From Holothuria scabra (lineage: Eukaryota > Echinodermata > Holothuroidea > Aspidochirotida > Holothuriidae): a DNA stretch of 64,000 bases. The notes below the pieces were generated by a model. It was not told the origin of the DNA, made no database searches, and saw only the letters and a program-made list of their open reading frames with translations. Positions within the stretch are counted from its first letter, which is position 1, and the number at the start of each line of letters is the position of its first letter. This document shows positions 23,946 through 35,390 of the stretch, piece after piece. Position numbers and translations under genes: made by a program. Location: NCBI GenBank assembly GCA_037179385.1, contig CM074188.1:25065318-25129317 (forward strand), written 5' to 3'.

Positions 23946-24266
23946 GTGTCTGCGGGGACGGAGTAACCCCCATCGCAGAACCGACATTTAACGGGGGCCC
24001 GCGCTTTTGGAGCCCCGTCTAGTGCGGAAAATGGAATTTTCCCAACTAATAAATGATTTTGCTTATCAGAAATCACGTCAAAAATGTTTAAGGTAATGCA
24101 AATAGTTAATGTTTATGAAAAGGTGTTTGTGAATTGAGACCAACATTAACTTGATTTGTTGGTTGATGGGCTCACATTTTCATGTGTTTGCACTTTTGTC
24201 ATGACTAAACACTATCTGGCATGTAATGTTTTATATCAGGAATAACGGCCATGTATCACTGTATAA

Positions 24267-25653
24267 CATGGGCGTCGATGAGGGCGGGGGGGGGGACAGG
24301 GGACATGTCCCCCCCCCCCACACACTTTTTGTGACCTGAAATTTAAAAAAGTTACTTTCCACCAAAAAACATACAGTAGGTTATGGAAGGTGTCTTCGAT
24401 CAATTTTCAGTATCAGTAATTCCACATGTTTAGCTTGCAAATCCCCAAAACTTTCGAGCTTTCCGCGCGTTTGCAGTCTCATTGATGTTCTTTTTTCAGG
24501 TGCATATCAAACATACTAACATAATTCATCGGTCTCTATGATTATGTCGTTTTTTCGTGCGCACAGGCCAGCAGGTGTGGTTATGAAGGAGCACAGCATT
24601 TAGGAATTTGAAGAACAGGAATAGTCCCCTACTATGTTTTAATGAAATCTGTAATCTTAAGTGAATGACCAGCCTGGCATGCTGAATTTGGTAAACACAT
24701 TTTAAGGAAACTGAAAATGTGTCAGTGTTCAGTATGCATGCAACTTTTTCAGAAAAATAAATGTTTTCTAATGCAAAATTTCGACAAGGGCCAATAACTC
24801 ATTCATATAACGATTCGACCATTTTGTATTTAAATCATTATCAGAGAAGTAAAATCACACTGACGTTTGGTAGATAAGAGACTTCAATCTGGAATTAGAT
24901 AGAGGTACACCTCCATCCTGTGTCTGCAGATAGTGTATGACGACGTGTCGTTCGACAGGACATATTTTAATGTTCATTTGTATCAACAATTTTACACCGG
25001 TAGGCCTATGCAACGGTGTCTCAGTAGCACCAGTGGGTACCCCCCCCCCCCCCCGACTTCTGCGTGATTATTTCGCAGTAGATTAAAGTGTGCTTTTGAA
25101 GTGACAAAAATCGGAAAAATTGCTATATGCGACATCAGATCATCAAATGACACCGGTAGTAACTACAGTTCTTCTTTCATAAATTTTCTTTCATAAAATT
25201 CCAAATTTTCACCAATGTAAGGTCTTGACTAAAAAAATCGTCGACGAGCCTCATTTTGTCGTCGTTGGATAACATTATATAGAAACAACTTGAACGATCT
25301 TTGCTCGCCATTAAATCTCAGGTTTGCCAGTAGGAAATGCAACTTCTTTAGTAATCCCCCAACTTTTCACACTTCTTAACAGGAAACCCAAAATACAAAC
25401 TTTTTTGCAATACAAGCTCTATATTTTCAAACATTTGCTTCAAAAAGGCAAAGAAATTCAGCGCGCAATGTCCCTGGTCTATAGCGGTGTTCACTCTTTA
25501 AACACCGTAAAATTTGTATGCTTCTCCCCCACCCCCTTCCCACAGTTTCTACCTCGCCGCTTTAGACACCTTACCAGGACTAGAGAAGATAATTAGGCCA
25601 CATCCCCCCTCCCCACCACCACCACCACTTTGAAAATCAAATCGACGCCCCTG
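24267..25653. mobile_element. hAT-like element with GGGCGTCGAT ends
   Basis: Left CATGGGCGTCGATGAGG and right AAATCGACGCCCCTG are inverted and followed or preceded by G/C tracts. Flanks CTGTATAA and CTGCAGTA match at 5 of 8 bases. No transposase ORF lies in the 1.39 kb. Confidence 0.6.
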
Positions 25654-25955
25654 CTGCAGTATATATGTGTAACATCAGCTATTAGTTATTAGCGTTTAAA
25701 AGCTAAAATTTTAAATCTGTTAAGTGTTATTAATTTTGTGTAGGCTGGTGTGGGGGGGGGGGGAGGTTAACCTTGTAAAAGGGGCCCGCTATAGAAAGTG
25801 CCGGGGCCCGGATAGGATGGACACAGAGAGAAAATTTTGCGAAACTTTCCCACGTATGCCTACTAATATGTGCAACTGGATTTTGTTATCCCAGTGTTTA
25901 TTACACACGTGGTTGAAGGTTTCTTGTGGTTTTGCTCCAAATTAGTTCTAAATAA

Positions 25956-25983
25956 AATGTAATGTAATGTAATGTAATGTAAA
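25956..25983 (-). repeat. Pentanucleotide tail of the LINE
   Basis: Tandem TGTAA/ATTAC units directly abut the LINE 3' end, as expected of the short repeat on which this type of LINE primes or terminates. Confidence 0.75.
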
Positions 25984-26052
25984 TAATACTTAATATAGCG
26001 CACTCCAGAACCAAAGGTTTTCTGAGGCGCTTTACAATAAAAAGAGAATTTA

Positions 26053-27167
26053 CTAAGTACCAAATGCTTCCTTAAACAGGTGCGTTTTCAACCTAGCTTT
26101 AAATATTGAAATACTTGAACTACGTTTAATGCTGTCTGGAAGTGCATTCCACAACTTAGGACCATAAACGGAGAAAGATCTGTCAGCAAATGTGGAATTA
26201 CGTGTGAAGGGCACAGTAAGGGATATTGACTCCTGGTTTCTAGATCGTAATCTGTACTTTGATTCAGGGACTTCACGCAGTAAATTCTTTAAGTACTGTG
26301 GAGCGTCACCATTGAGAGATTTGAATACCAAAGATAGTACCTTATGCTTAATACGTTGATTAATTGGAAACCAGTGCAAAGATTTTAAACAGTCCTTAGC
26401 ACTGGCGAATTTACCCTCACGAAGTACTAATTTGGCGGCACGATTTTGAACACATTGTAATTTGTTTATATCACATGCCGGTAATCCCATTAATATTGCA
26501 TTAGCGTAATCTAAGTGTGAGATGACAAGAGCATGAACAATAGTACGACAGGTATCATGATCTAAATAATTTCTAATAATGCGAATTCGATGAAGATTAA
26601 GTGATGCAATTCGTGCTTTGATAGTTATGTGTTCTTTCAGAGATAAGTTTTCATCAATATGCGCCCCAAGATATTTAATACGCCCACTTCTCTTAACATG
26701 TGTTCCATTTACATTCAGATCTTTTGTAATACATTTAGAAATTTGAACTTTTGACCCTAAAATAATAAACTCTGTTTTGTCATTGTTCATTTTTAGTCTG
26801 TTACAGTCCATCCATTCTTTTACACAGTTTAGGCACTTCTCTAAACCGGAGATACTTCTTCTTTCTGCAAGTGGATCATTCAAATCAATTTCATCACTCA
26901 AGACGTGATCATCCGCAAACCCATAGAGGCTGATGTTATGCCCCGACATGACGACATCACCTAATGTGCTAGCATACGCTGAAAATAATTGCGGACCGAC
27001 CACCGAACCTTGCGGCACAGAATAATCCACCGCACGAGGTTCGGAGTATGTCTCACCAACACGCACTCGGAATTGCCTTGGTCTGAGATATGCTCGGAAC
27101 CATGAGAAAACGTTGCCAGAGATGCCAAATCGATTTTTCAACAGTGTCAGCAAAACATCATGGTCAA
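26053..27167 (-). CDS. LINE ORF2, 3' part: RT motifs B-E and C-terminal region
   Basis: The reading resumes after the inserted element with the V-D-H-D that normally follows AFDT in this family, then LLTLLKN. Motif B is VPQGSVVGP and motif C is YGFADDH, with the catalytic aspartate pair intact. The C-terminal 200 residues contain the conserved 'R-A-A-K-L-V' and 'L-H-W-F-P-I' words and end at GLxNALPDS-like and FKARLKTHLF motifs (…LWNALPDSIK), typical of CR1/L2-like proteins. There are no internal stops. It is separated from the 5' part only by the 601-bp insertion. Confidence 0.9.
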
Positions 27168-27768
27168 CGGCCGTATGGAATACCGTTTTAACATTTATTC
27201 CCGAATTTCAGATATCTCTAATTAATTTCAGATATCTCTAAATAATTGCAGATATCTCTAATTCAATTTCAGATATCTCTAAATAATTGCAGATATCTCC
27301 AATTCAATTTCAGATATCTCTAAATATTTGCAGATATCTTTAAATAATTTCAGATATCTCGAAATAACGAAGTATTTCAGATATCTCTAATTCAATTTCA
27401 GATATCTCTAATTCTATTTCAGATATCTCTAATTCTCTTTCAGATATCTCTTATTCTATTTCAGATATCTCTAATTCAATTTCAGATATCTCTAATTCTA
27501 TTTCAGATATCTCTAATTCTGTTTCAGATATCTCTAATTCAATTTCAGATATCTCTAATTCAATTTCAGATATCTCTTATTCTATTTCAGATATCTCTAA
27601 TTCAATTTCAGATATCTCTAATTCAATTTCAGATATCTCTAATTCAATTTCAGATATCTCTAATTCAATTTCAGATATCTAAAATAGTGCATAATTAGAG
27701 ATATCTGAAATTAATTAGAGATATCTGAAATTCGGGAATAAATGTTAAAACGGTATTCCATACGGCCG
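27168..27768. mobile_element. Satellite-bearing foldback element (601 bp)
   Basis: The ends are 74-bp perfect inverted repeats starting CGGCCGTATGGAATACCG (27168-27241 and 27695-27768). Inside is a tandem array of a 20-21-bp unit centred on CAGATATCTCTAATTCAATT. I count 23 units in one orientation and two inverted units that belong to the right repeat. It has no ORF. The host gene can be read across it, which fixes the site between AAC and GGTGTC. The duplication is at most about 2 bp (GG), unlike hAT or TTAA elements. Perfect ends imply recent arrival. Confidence 0.9.
27209..27680 (+). repeat. 20-21-bp tandem satellite with AGATATCT core
   Basis: About 23 units, each with the palindrome AGATATCT. 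Left units vary (AAATAATTGC linkers, one 27-base spacer near 27360-27377). Right units are almost uniform with TCTAATTCAATTTC linkers and a 21-base period, which suggests recent homogenisation at the right side. Confidence 0.9.
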
Positions 27769-29580
27769 GGTGTCGAACGCTGCGCTAAGATCAATTGCAC
27801 ATAGTGTAGTTACCCGTTTTTTCTCCATTGACCAGAGAGCGTCATTGAACAATTTGACAAGAGCGGTTTCGCAACTGTAATTTTGGCGGTATGCAGATTG
27901 ATAATCTGGCAGAAGAGTATGAGTCATGATATGATTATTATACTGTTGTAGGACCAATTTCTCGATCACTTTCGAGAGAAATGACAAATTACTGATGGGT
28001 CGATAGTTACCGTACTGCAATTCCATTCCCGGTTTCTTTATTAGGGGCTTTACTGTAGATAGTTTCCACAATCCGGAAAATTCGCCATTTTGCATAGACT
28101 TATTGGCAATTTCGGTGATTAGTGGGACAATTTCATCTATGCATTTCTTTAGTAGCCACGTTGGTATGGGATCTAAGTCACAATGTTTGGTCCCCAAACT
28201 TAATGCGGCCCTCTTTACGTCTTGGTTTTCTACAACTGTAAAGTTTGACAATAGCTCCACCTGTTTATATAAAGGAGTGTATAGAGGCAAACCGTCTAAA
28301 CCATCACGAATTGTCTGAACTTTCGTTAAGAAATAATCAGCAAAGTTCGGAGACAAAACGTAATCATTATCACACTCAGGCAGAGGATTTTCAGTAGCAT
28401 GCCCAGTTAAACTGCTGATTAGTTGGAACATAGCTTTATTGTCGCCCTTACAACCTTGAACTTTTTTTCTGATGGTCAATGTTTTACTTTCCTGAAGTAA
28501 TCTATGGTACGTGTTTCTTTCAGATTTGTAGGCGCACCAAGACGATGATTGTTTATCATTCCTCCATCTTTTTTCAAATTTTCTCACCTTTCGCTTTTGC
28601 TCCAAAATTTCGGTGCTAAACCAAGGGAATGTGTGTCTAAGTGTTCGTTTCTTTGATTGTTCCGGTGCATGTTTATTTAAAATATCCGACAGTGATGTGT
28701 TGTACAATTCTACAAGATTGTCCAGAGAAGCTTGATTCGGTATTTCAATATTCAGTATATCGTTTTTAATTTCATCGATGTTTATGTTTTTAAAACTTCT
28801 AAATTTTGAAGTGGTAACTCTGAGATCTGACTTGAGTTGTGATAGCGTTGTTTTCACATAGCAGTGATCTGAAAGCATCTCTCCTGGCTCACAATTCGTC
28901 ACTTTCAGAGCTTGGTGGGATTTACAAATTATTAGATCTAATATATTGCCCAACCTATGAGTAGGAAAGTTTACATATTGATCACACCCAGCTGAAGCTA
29001 ACAAGTCGTTAAAAGCAGTGGTGTTGTGATCATTAGTATTGTTGATATGCAAATTGAAATCCCCCGCAATAAGTGTGTTCAAATGATCGTCTAATACGGA
29101 TTCTAAGAAGTCCCCAAAGGTTTTAACAAACGTTGAATTTGTCGACTTGTTAATATCGGAGTACGGTGGGTGATATATTCCAATAAGTTGAAAACTTATA
29201 TTAAAGGCAGATATTTGCCATCGAGCATACTCAAACGAGCCATTTTGGCCCAAGTCCAGATCAATGATATTAAAGGGATCCTTATAAACAAGGGCCAATC
29301 CACCTCCAGATCTTGTTGTTCGGCCAACATTTGTAATTTTGTAACCATATTTCATAAGATCACATGACTTCAACCAGAGTTTGTCATTATCTGTGTTCTG
29401 TACCCATGTTTCCGATATTAAACACAAATCACAGTCACCTCCAATCAAATACTCCAGAATAGATGTGTGTTTAGCTTTAATTGATTGAGCATTAACTGAA
29501 AAAAAGGTAAGATGCTTATCTTCTCTCGTTAATACTGCTGTGGAATAAATAAAATTTCTAAATAAAATGTCTTGAGTCAA
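27769..29580 (-). CDS. LINE ORF2, 5' part: APE endonuclease and N-terminal RT
   Basis: About 604 codons belong to the LINE, and a further seven are read from the inserted element before a stop. Residues 20-245 form an apurinic-type endonuclease with SETW (E57), AGDFN (172-176) and LSDH (236-239), the usual catalytic residues. The link region is rich in basic residues (about 300-375). RT begins with TVKPLIKKPG and NYRPISNLSFLSKVIEK (525-541), and motif A is AIDLSAAFDT (595-604), holding the first catalytic aspartate. The product would nick the target and prime reverse transcription of its own RNA. The break falls immediately after motif A, so the polymerase is inactive here. Confidence 0.9.
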
Positions 29581-29664
29581 TCAAAATACCCCACCCTCTT
29601 CGATCTGTGAATTTTTTGGTTCTTCCGATTACAGAAGGAATAGCATTATTTTGGCAAGACTTAA

Positions 29665-29848
29665 AGGGCAACAGCAGTCACCCCAACTTGAAATAGTTTA
29701 GTAGACTCCCCTGTTTTATCATTGGCTATTTGAAGTCTCGTGACAACATTTTTTCTTCTCAAATGTGAACAATATATATTCAGGACCTAAAATATTAAAA
29801 AAAAATATTTCGAAGAGACAAGTTTGGAGCGAATGCTCTCTCTCTTTA
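29665..29848. mobile_element. TTAA MITE family F, internally deleted copy
   Basis: TTAA at 29661-29664 is followed by AGGGCAACAGCAGTCACCCC, the family-F end. The right end is eroded (GAATGCTCTCTCTCTTTAGCC). It lies just upstream of the LINE's 5' side. Confidence 0.55.
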
Positions 29849-30613
29849 GCCAAATTAAGTGTTTCGTATAAAACGTACATTCCCGTTGCAGTTGATAGAC
29901 GTGTCTTGAAGTTTTCATCAGGTTCTCCCGGAATATAATTATAACAGGTAGCACAGCCCATAAACCGGAAAGTCGAATGACAAGGACTAATATAACAATT
30001 ATATTCATCTGGAATTTAGAAAGAAGACAACCACAATTAAAACCCATTGTCTACGGCTGTAGAATCGACGCTTAATTAGGAATATTATCTGCAGAGGCTA
30101 CCATTACATATTTAACATTTTTCCGAATTAAAATTAAAAAAGATTGTAGAATTGGGTTTCTTTTAGAATTGGTTTTTTTCTCGAAATACTTCTTTTCAAT
30201 AGCATTTTAGTGTGACAAACGACATTCACCAACAATCTACCCCACAATCCTACAGGCGCAGATCCAAGAGGGAGGGTGGCTTTTACGGCGTCAGCCCTCC
30301 CATTTCCGCCACTTCAACAGTAAAGCATACGGGAAATTAACGGTGGAACTTCGCCACACTCCCTGCATTTTCTCTCAAGTCAGCCCCTCCCACTTTTTGG
30401 AATAACTGGATCCGCGCATGTAGTCGTATTTCGAGATGGTCTATTGACCTTACCTGCTACTTTACTAGATTCATTCAAGGATACGTCAATGGTTGGCATA
30501 GAACATGCCTAGGAACATGTTAGATTTTTGCTCGTGCAGTGAATTCGCAATTGCATGCACATTGTAGAAGAATTAGAATTAACATTCCATTGTAATACAC
30601 CTCATCAACTCTG
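29849..30613. other. Non-coding stretch
   Basis: Two overlapping minus-strand ORFs of 80-86 codons have no domain. Near 30250-30410 the sequence has the 'gcagatccaagagggaggg' style of hAT ends. Nothing firm. Confidence 0.35.
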
Positions 30614-31410
30614 TTGCCAAGCAGCAACAAAAGAAGTTGGTCGGGTGTGTATGGTGGTATTAAAGACAATTTCGATGCTGATTTCTATTTTAAGATTCTT
30701 CATAACATTCTTTTCGCAAACGACCGTCTTTATAAGTGTAAAATTATCAGTTCACCGTTATGTTCTTTATGTCATGCGGAAGAGGAAACGGTGCACCACC
30801 TTTTCATTCACTGTCCAATCATTCATAATTTTTGGTCTACGCTTACTTCAAGTTGGTACCATTATTTCTGTTTCCCGTTGGGAGGAAGCCACTCTTCTTG
30901 GTCTTGATTTACCAAAGAAAAACTGTGAGGGTGTCCTAATTATTTTCTTCTGAATATTTACAAAAAAAAAAAAAACAAACAAAACAATCTGGAATACTAG
31001 AATTGCTATTCTGAAAAGCGACAACAGCCATTGAATATTGATATTCCATTGTTCTTTCACAATAACATGAAAAAGAAACTCAACCTGATTTACATTATTT
31101 TAAGAAGATTGATAAACTCCACAAATTTTGGGGTATATTCGACCAAGGTGAAATTTCCGTAATCCTCACACGACATGAAGATTGTAGTTATGAGTATATA
31201 TTTGACAAGCAATGTACGAAGTAGTAAGCTTTCTACTTTCCTTTCGTTTTTAAGTTGGAGACACCTCACAGGGTTTTGACTGGGTTAATTTTTCTACATC
31301 TACGCAGTGATCATGATGTATGGTTTAATTTTGTATATATTGTAAAAACGATTTTTAAAACTGGTGAGCCAGTGGGCTCGCCTTCCAATGAAAGAAAAAA
31401 AAAAAAAACA
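30614..31410 (+). pseudogene. 3' remnant of an L1/Tx1-type LINE (zf-RVT tail)
   Basis: The plus-strand reading contains a C-terminal zinc-finger region of the kind that ends L1/Tx1 ORF2 proteins: LYKCK, then SPLCSLCHAEEET, then VHHLFIHCPIIHNFW (Cx2C…Hx4C pattern), at about 30720-30840. The frame then shifts: continuation (WEEATLLGLDLP) is found in another frame. The non-coding 3' part runs to a poly-A at 31392-31409. The polymerase region is missing, so this is a 5'-truncated dead copy. Confidence 0.72.
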
Positions 31411-31653
31411 GCAGACTACTCATGCTCAAGTGGTAAAAGCATCCGACTTGCAGACGGGAGGTCGGGAGTTCGAGTCCTGGTCGGGTCATACCGAAGACTT
31501 TCAAAGCGAAACCTAATGCCATGGTGCTTGGTGGTCAGGATAAGCAATAGAGTAGGGAAAACAAGTGAGCCACAACTGGACAAAAAAGGTGGTGGTCGAC
31601 TCGTCTTGAACCAATTGGTTGGAAACTGGGCGGCAAAACTCAATCTAACTAAC
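31411..31653 (+). repeat. tRNA-SINE (SINE-A), complete head
   Basis: A box TGCTCAAGTGG (31423-31433) and B box AGTTCGAGTCC (31467-31477) form a tRNA-like pol III promoter. The body (GGTCGGGTCATACCGAAGAC … CCACAACTGGA … CCAATTGGTTGGAAA) matches the copies at 49507, 40577 and 36340. It starts right after the poly-A of the LINE remnant. Confidence 0.8.
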
Positions 31654-33095
31654 TGTTGTCAATCAGCCAGTCAGCTCTGACGTCATTTGTTTGTTAAAAT
31701 GAATGAACGTTATCGAGAAAAAGTTACTAATTTTATCCGACTGAGAGAATTTATTTCTTTTATTCTTTATTTGCTCCTTGATATCAATAGATAGTTCTCA
31801 GTGACGTTACCGTAACGAAAAGTTTGTACTTTTTCAAATTTATCTATGTGTTAGAAAGTTTGAAGGCAGCAATATTTATTCAGAAACACACACGAATTAA
31901 AGGCATTGTGACTCCATGCGGAAAGAGAAAAAGTACCATGAAGTCTTTGCATCTTGAACAATTTTATTTTTTTTTAACTTTGACCGGGGAGTTTTAAGCA
32001 ACTCCCTGCTTTGATCTCTTTCAAAAGAAACGGATGTCCGCTTTGACCGCGGCATAACAATAAGAGGAATATGTGAAAAGAGTACACGCCCCCCCCCCCT
32101 TTTGGAATACTGTATTTAAAAATAATTTGGTGTAAACCTTTGGTGAACTCACATCCACTCTATCCCACAACAATAAAAAGAGAACGCGTCCTATTAGTCA
32201 CGATGAATTTCTTTACTAAGTATCCCTTTACTTATTGGAGGGATCACATTTGCAAGGGTTCTGGTTCCGTTTTGTGCTCTGGTAATCTCAAGTGACCTTT
32301 GGCCTTTAGAACATGCAACAGGGATCATCTACTAAGTCTTAAAATTTACAGGATATTTATGATTACTGACTTTGAAATATACTTTTTACAAGGTTGCTAC
32401 TTTGAAATCTTTTGTGACATAACATGACCTTCACCTCCACCAAAAAATTGGTTCTTTTCATTTCAGTATGGTAAATTTGTAACATATAGGTATGAAAATA
32501 TTATTCATTTGAAGTCTTGTTTCATATAGTGACGCATTTTGTTGCTATGGTTTTTGAGTCACGAACAACAAAAAGGAAATAAAAAAATGAAAAATATCCC
32601 TTTTTGCTATCTTAAGACACCGTGGTTATCACCTTATCCGCATGCCGAATATAGTACTCTCGCTTCTTTTAATGAGATATTGTGTTTCAGAAGTTTTCGT
32701 TTTTTCACCTCTGTCCCTGTTAAAGGAACAAGGGTTTCCTTGCTTTTTTATCCCTGAGATATTCGTACACCAAATATGAATAATCCATGACATCATTCTT
32801 GAGATTTACAAGGCGTTCTTAAGGTCTTTGGAAGTCTTTGATCCATTGACTCAGAAAACCTTCTACCTCTACAATAGAAAGCTCCAGTTCTCCAACGAAG
32901 CGAACAGTATTCTGTCATATATATTCAAAAATATGCAAAGTATGAAAATTGTCTATTTTTCATCTCTTGTGTTTACAAGAGCGTTTAAATACATAATGGA
33001 AGTACTTCCTCAAAGGTAGTACCATGAACACAACACATCACCATCGCATAGCCAGGATTTCTTGTCTGAATGTTGCAAGGAATCAATAAACCACG
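31654..33095. other. Non-coding stretch
   Basis: AT-rich, with a poly-C tract near 32090-32100. No gene was recognised. ORFs 32539-32757 and 32828-33019 have no domains. Confidence 0.35.
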
Positions 33096-33267
33096 CAGTG
33101 GCCTAGCCACGGGTGGTCTTGGAGATTGAAACCCCCTCATGACCTCACCTTTGAAAAAATAATTGCAAAACCCCTAAACTTGCCGTTTTTTCTCTCTCCC
33201 CTCATACTTTTCCCTCATGTCATGCCCCATCCCCGCACCCCAAGACACAATCCTGGTTAAGCTACTG
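33096..33267. mobile_element. hAT family-B MITE (172 bp)
   Basis: CAGTGGCCTAGCCACGGG at the left and CCTGGTTAAGCTACTG at the right are inverted. The 8-bp flanks are AAACCACG (33088-33095) and AAACCATG (33268-33275). Confidence 0.8.
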
Positions 33268-33295
33268 AAACCATGTGTTGCCTTCAGTATGTTAA

Positions 33296-33529
33296 AGGTC
33301 AAGAACAGTCGTCCCACACTTATATTGAAACAAGAGCTAAATCTCACAATTTTTTTATTTCTCTTCAAAGTTTCCTAATAATATTTCAGGATTTTATTAT
33401 TGGTAAGCCAAGCAGTTGACCACAGTAGTTTTCACATTTGAGGAGTAATAAAATTATTGTTACATGACCGTCAAGAGCCAATCATGAAACAGGACAGTCT
33501 ACTACAAAGTTGGGGTGACTGCAGCACCT
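33296..33529. mobile_element. TTAA MITE family F
   Basis: TTAA at 33292-33295 and TCAA at 33530-33533. Left AGGTCAAGAACAGTC and right GGTGACTGCAGCACCT match the family. It lies 25 bases after the hAT MITE. Confidence 0.7.
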
Positions 33530-33545
33530 TCAACTGAAAGGCAAA

Positions 33546-34246
33546 GAACTATCATCGTGTTTGTCATTTCTTGATGCACCATATATAGTTAGCTTCATCG
33601 CTCTACTTTACGAAAAGGATATAGCTAGAATACAAATAAAAAAGACTTTATACTTACTCCAATCATTGCAATTGCCATCTGTAAATCAAAACAAAGAAAA
33701 TGCTTTATTTGAAATGTTTCGGGAATAATTACCCCGTTAAAATTGATTACCAATTTAACATTTTTAATAGGTCTATACATTTTCCGTGTTGCATTTTTCC
33801 TTCAATAAGATTTTTAAATTTAGATGATCTAGCATTGTTGTTTAAGATGCATTTGCTATTTATCTTATAAGCCAATTTCATGGCTAAAGTCGGTTGTCCT
33901 TTACACTTACATAGAATAATGACTTCCTCGGCAAACAACCGAATAAAAGTTGAACATTTATAACAAGATAGAAGGTACTTAAGGTGACTTTAGAAGCTAA
34001 GTAAATTGTAAGAAGTTCCTAAAACACCAAAAAGTGATAGCTTATACTATGATAAATTGATCGAAAACCTCAAACGGGGGCCAGATTACACTCCTGGCCA
34101 GCTTGTACTGATCAAACGTCACGGTCCTATACTGGGCCTTGTATTGCCCGCCACATTGAAGTACTTTGTGGGATTATATATTTTTGTAAAATATAAACCA
34201 TAGGCATCTTCAATTTTACAATACAGAAGAATACTCTCAACCTTGT
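33546..34246. other. Non-coding stretch
   Basis: Nothing recognised. One 63-codon minus ORF (33747-33938) has no domain. Confidence 0.35.
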
Positions 34247-34250
34247 TTAA

Positions 34251-35098
34251 AGGCTCAGTTCTCTCACCCCAACCAGTACCAATTCTCCTAACCTTCTTAC
34301 TGAAGTCCCTCCCACAATTGTCTGAAATTCATCCTCACCCAGATACAATCTCAGTTTATTGCTCCAAGGTGTGTATAAAAAACTCAATTTATACAATCAA
34401 AACAGTCCCAGTGCCGTTCATGCTGTGTAATGTCAGATAATAAGTTGTAGTCGTACGGGATCTTGAGGTGTAGCTCCAGACAAAAATGATTTAGAGAGTT
34501 CCAGTTGATTTGAAATGATTTTGTTCGCTCATTCAGTTCCAAAAAAGATCAAGTTTGACTAATTTGGCCGTCCTAATATGATTACTGAGAAATATACAAA
34601 GTGACTACATGCTTGTCCTTCAGTGTCTACGGCACGAGTGTCCAGCTCGCAGGCTCGGTCTTGGGAACCTCGTGCGAGATCCGAACACCTGCAGTCCCCT
34701 GATTGGTCAAAAGTTATGACGCACCAATGTAAATGAGTGTAATGATATAAATGACCAATAAGGAGGCAGCAAAGGGTGAAATTGGCCACGCCTTGAAAAT
34801 ATGGGTTACAGCGTGCACGTGGAACTAAAGCGATGTAATATGTCACGTCCACCGGTAACACGTGACGGGAAACAGGAAGGGCCCTGGGAATCTAGAACAA
34901 AAGGAAGGGAGAGTTGCTCGTAAACAACAAGATGGCGTCTGCTAAAGGTCATGGAGAGTGCACCATACTACATAACAGTAATATAAGCTTTGCTACTGTG
35001 CATTGTTTGAGTTAGCTGCCAGTCAAAGAGCTGAGCCAATTGAGAATTTCGGTACCCCCGTACCAAAATTTTAGTTTGGGATGAGAGGTTTTGGCCCT
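34251..35098. mobile_element. TTAA MITE family C carrying a 530-bp foreign segment
   Basis: TTAA at 34247-34250 and 35099-35102. Left AGGCTCAGTTCTCTCACCCC and right GGGATGAGAGGTTTTGGCCCT match other family-C copies (47232, 51629, 57230). Those copies run straight from 'ctgtgtaat' to 'ataagctttg', whereas here about 530 bases lie between (34437-34970). GTAAT on both sides of the extra segment could be a 5-bp duplication. Confidence 0.7.
34695..34947 (+). promoter_or_regulatory. Promoter-like segment with ATGGCG start context
   Basis: Four CCAAT boxes in both orientations (34702, 34723, 34755, 34781), two CACGTG E-boxes (34816 and 34859, the second as CACGTGAC) and an ETS-like CAGGAAGG (34873) precede AACAAGATGGCG, a strong vertebrate-style start context, at 34932. 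The ORF from there is only 27 codons, or five codons plus one base if the weak donor AAAG|GTCATG is used. This resembles the 5' end of a widely expressed gene, but no further exon was identified. Confidence 0.4.
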
Positions 35099-35149
35099 TT
35101 AATATCACATCACAAGGGAAAGAGTGCTAACACACCTTGGTACAAGGTG

Positions 35150-35390
35150 CAGCAACTTTTAAAAAAACAAAAAAGTACAAACATTCTAATTTGAGTAGTG
35201 CAACAATGGAATCACAAATTATTTCACAATGTAACATTTTAAGCTGAGTGAATAAATTTTAACATTTTATATCCTGACTTAAGAATGTCCTCTGAAGACG
35301 GGAGCTGGACTGTTAGATTAAATATTTGATGTTCTTTGATATATATATATTTTTTTCATTTTTTGACCTGAGGTATACTTCAATGTCCTT
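35150..35390 (+). repeat. Repeat family D, partial copy
   Basis: AAGCTGAGTGAATAAATTTT, GAATGTCCTCTGAAGACGGG and GACCTGAGGTATACTT match 37645-38040. It ends in the family's inverted end word. Confidence 0.6.

Larger units (their letters stand above)
25955..29580 (-). mobile_element. LINE of the Jockey superfamily (CR1/L2-like), split by insertion
   Basis: An APE-type endonuclease plus reverse transcriptase ORF runs from 29580 to 26053 on the minus strand and is broken only by the insertion at 27168-27768. The 3' end reads toward GCGCTATATTAAGTATTATT and then (ATTAC)n at about 25983-25956, the kind of tail seen in L2/CR1-type LINEs. A similar GGCGCTATATAAATC tail ends the SINE at 42693-43488. 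The 5' end is not fixed. Apart from the insertion both ORF parts are open throughout, so the copy is young. Confidence 0.85.

Noticed and set aside
27209..27680. CRISPR-like array
   Set aside because: The 20-21-bp units are contiguous satellite without unique spacers, inside a transposable element of an animal genome.
30555..30953. 132-codon ORF taken as a membrane protein
   Set aside because: Its hydrophobic first part is an out-of-frame reading of the LINE zinc-finger tail. Only its end continues the LINE reading after a frameshift.
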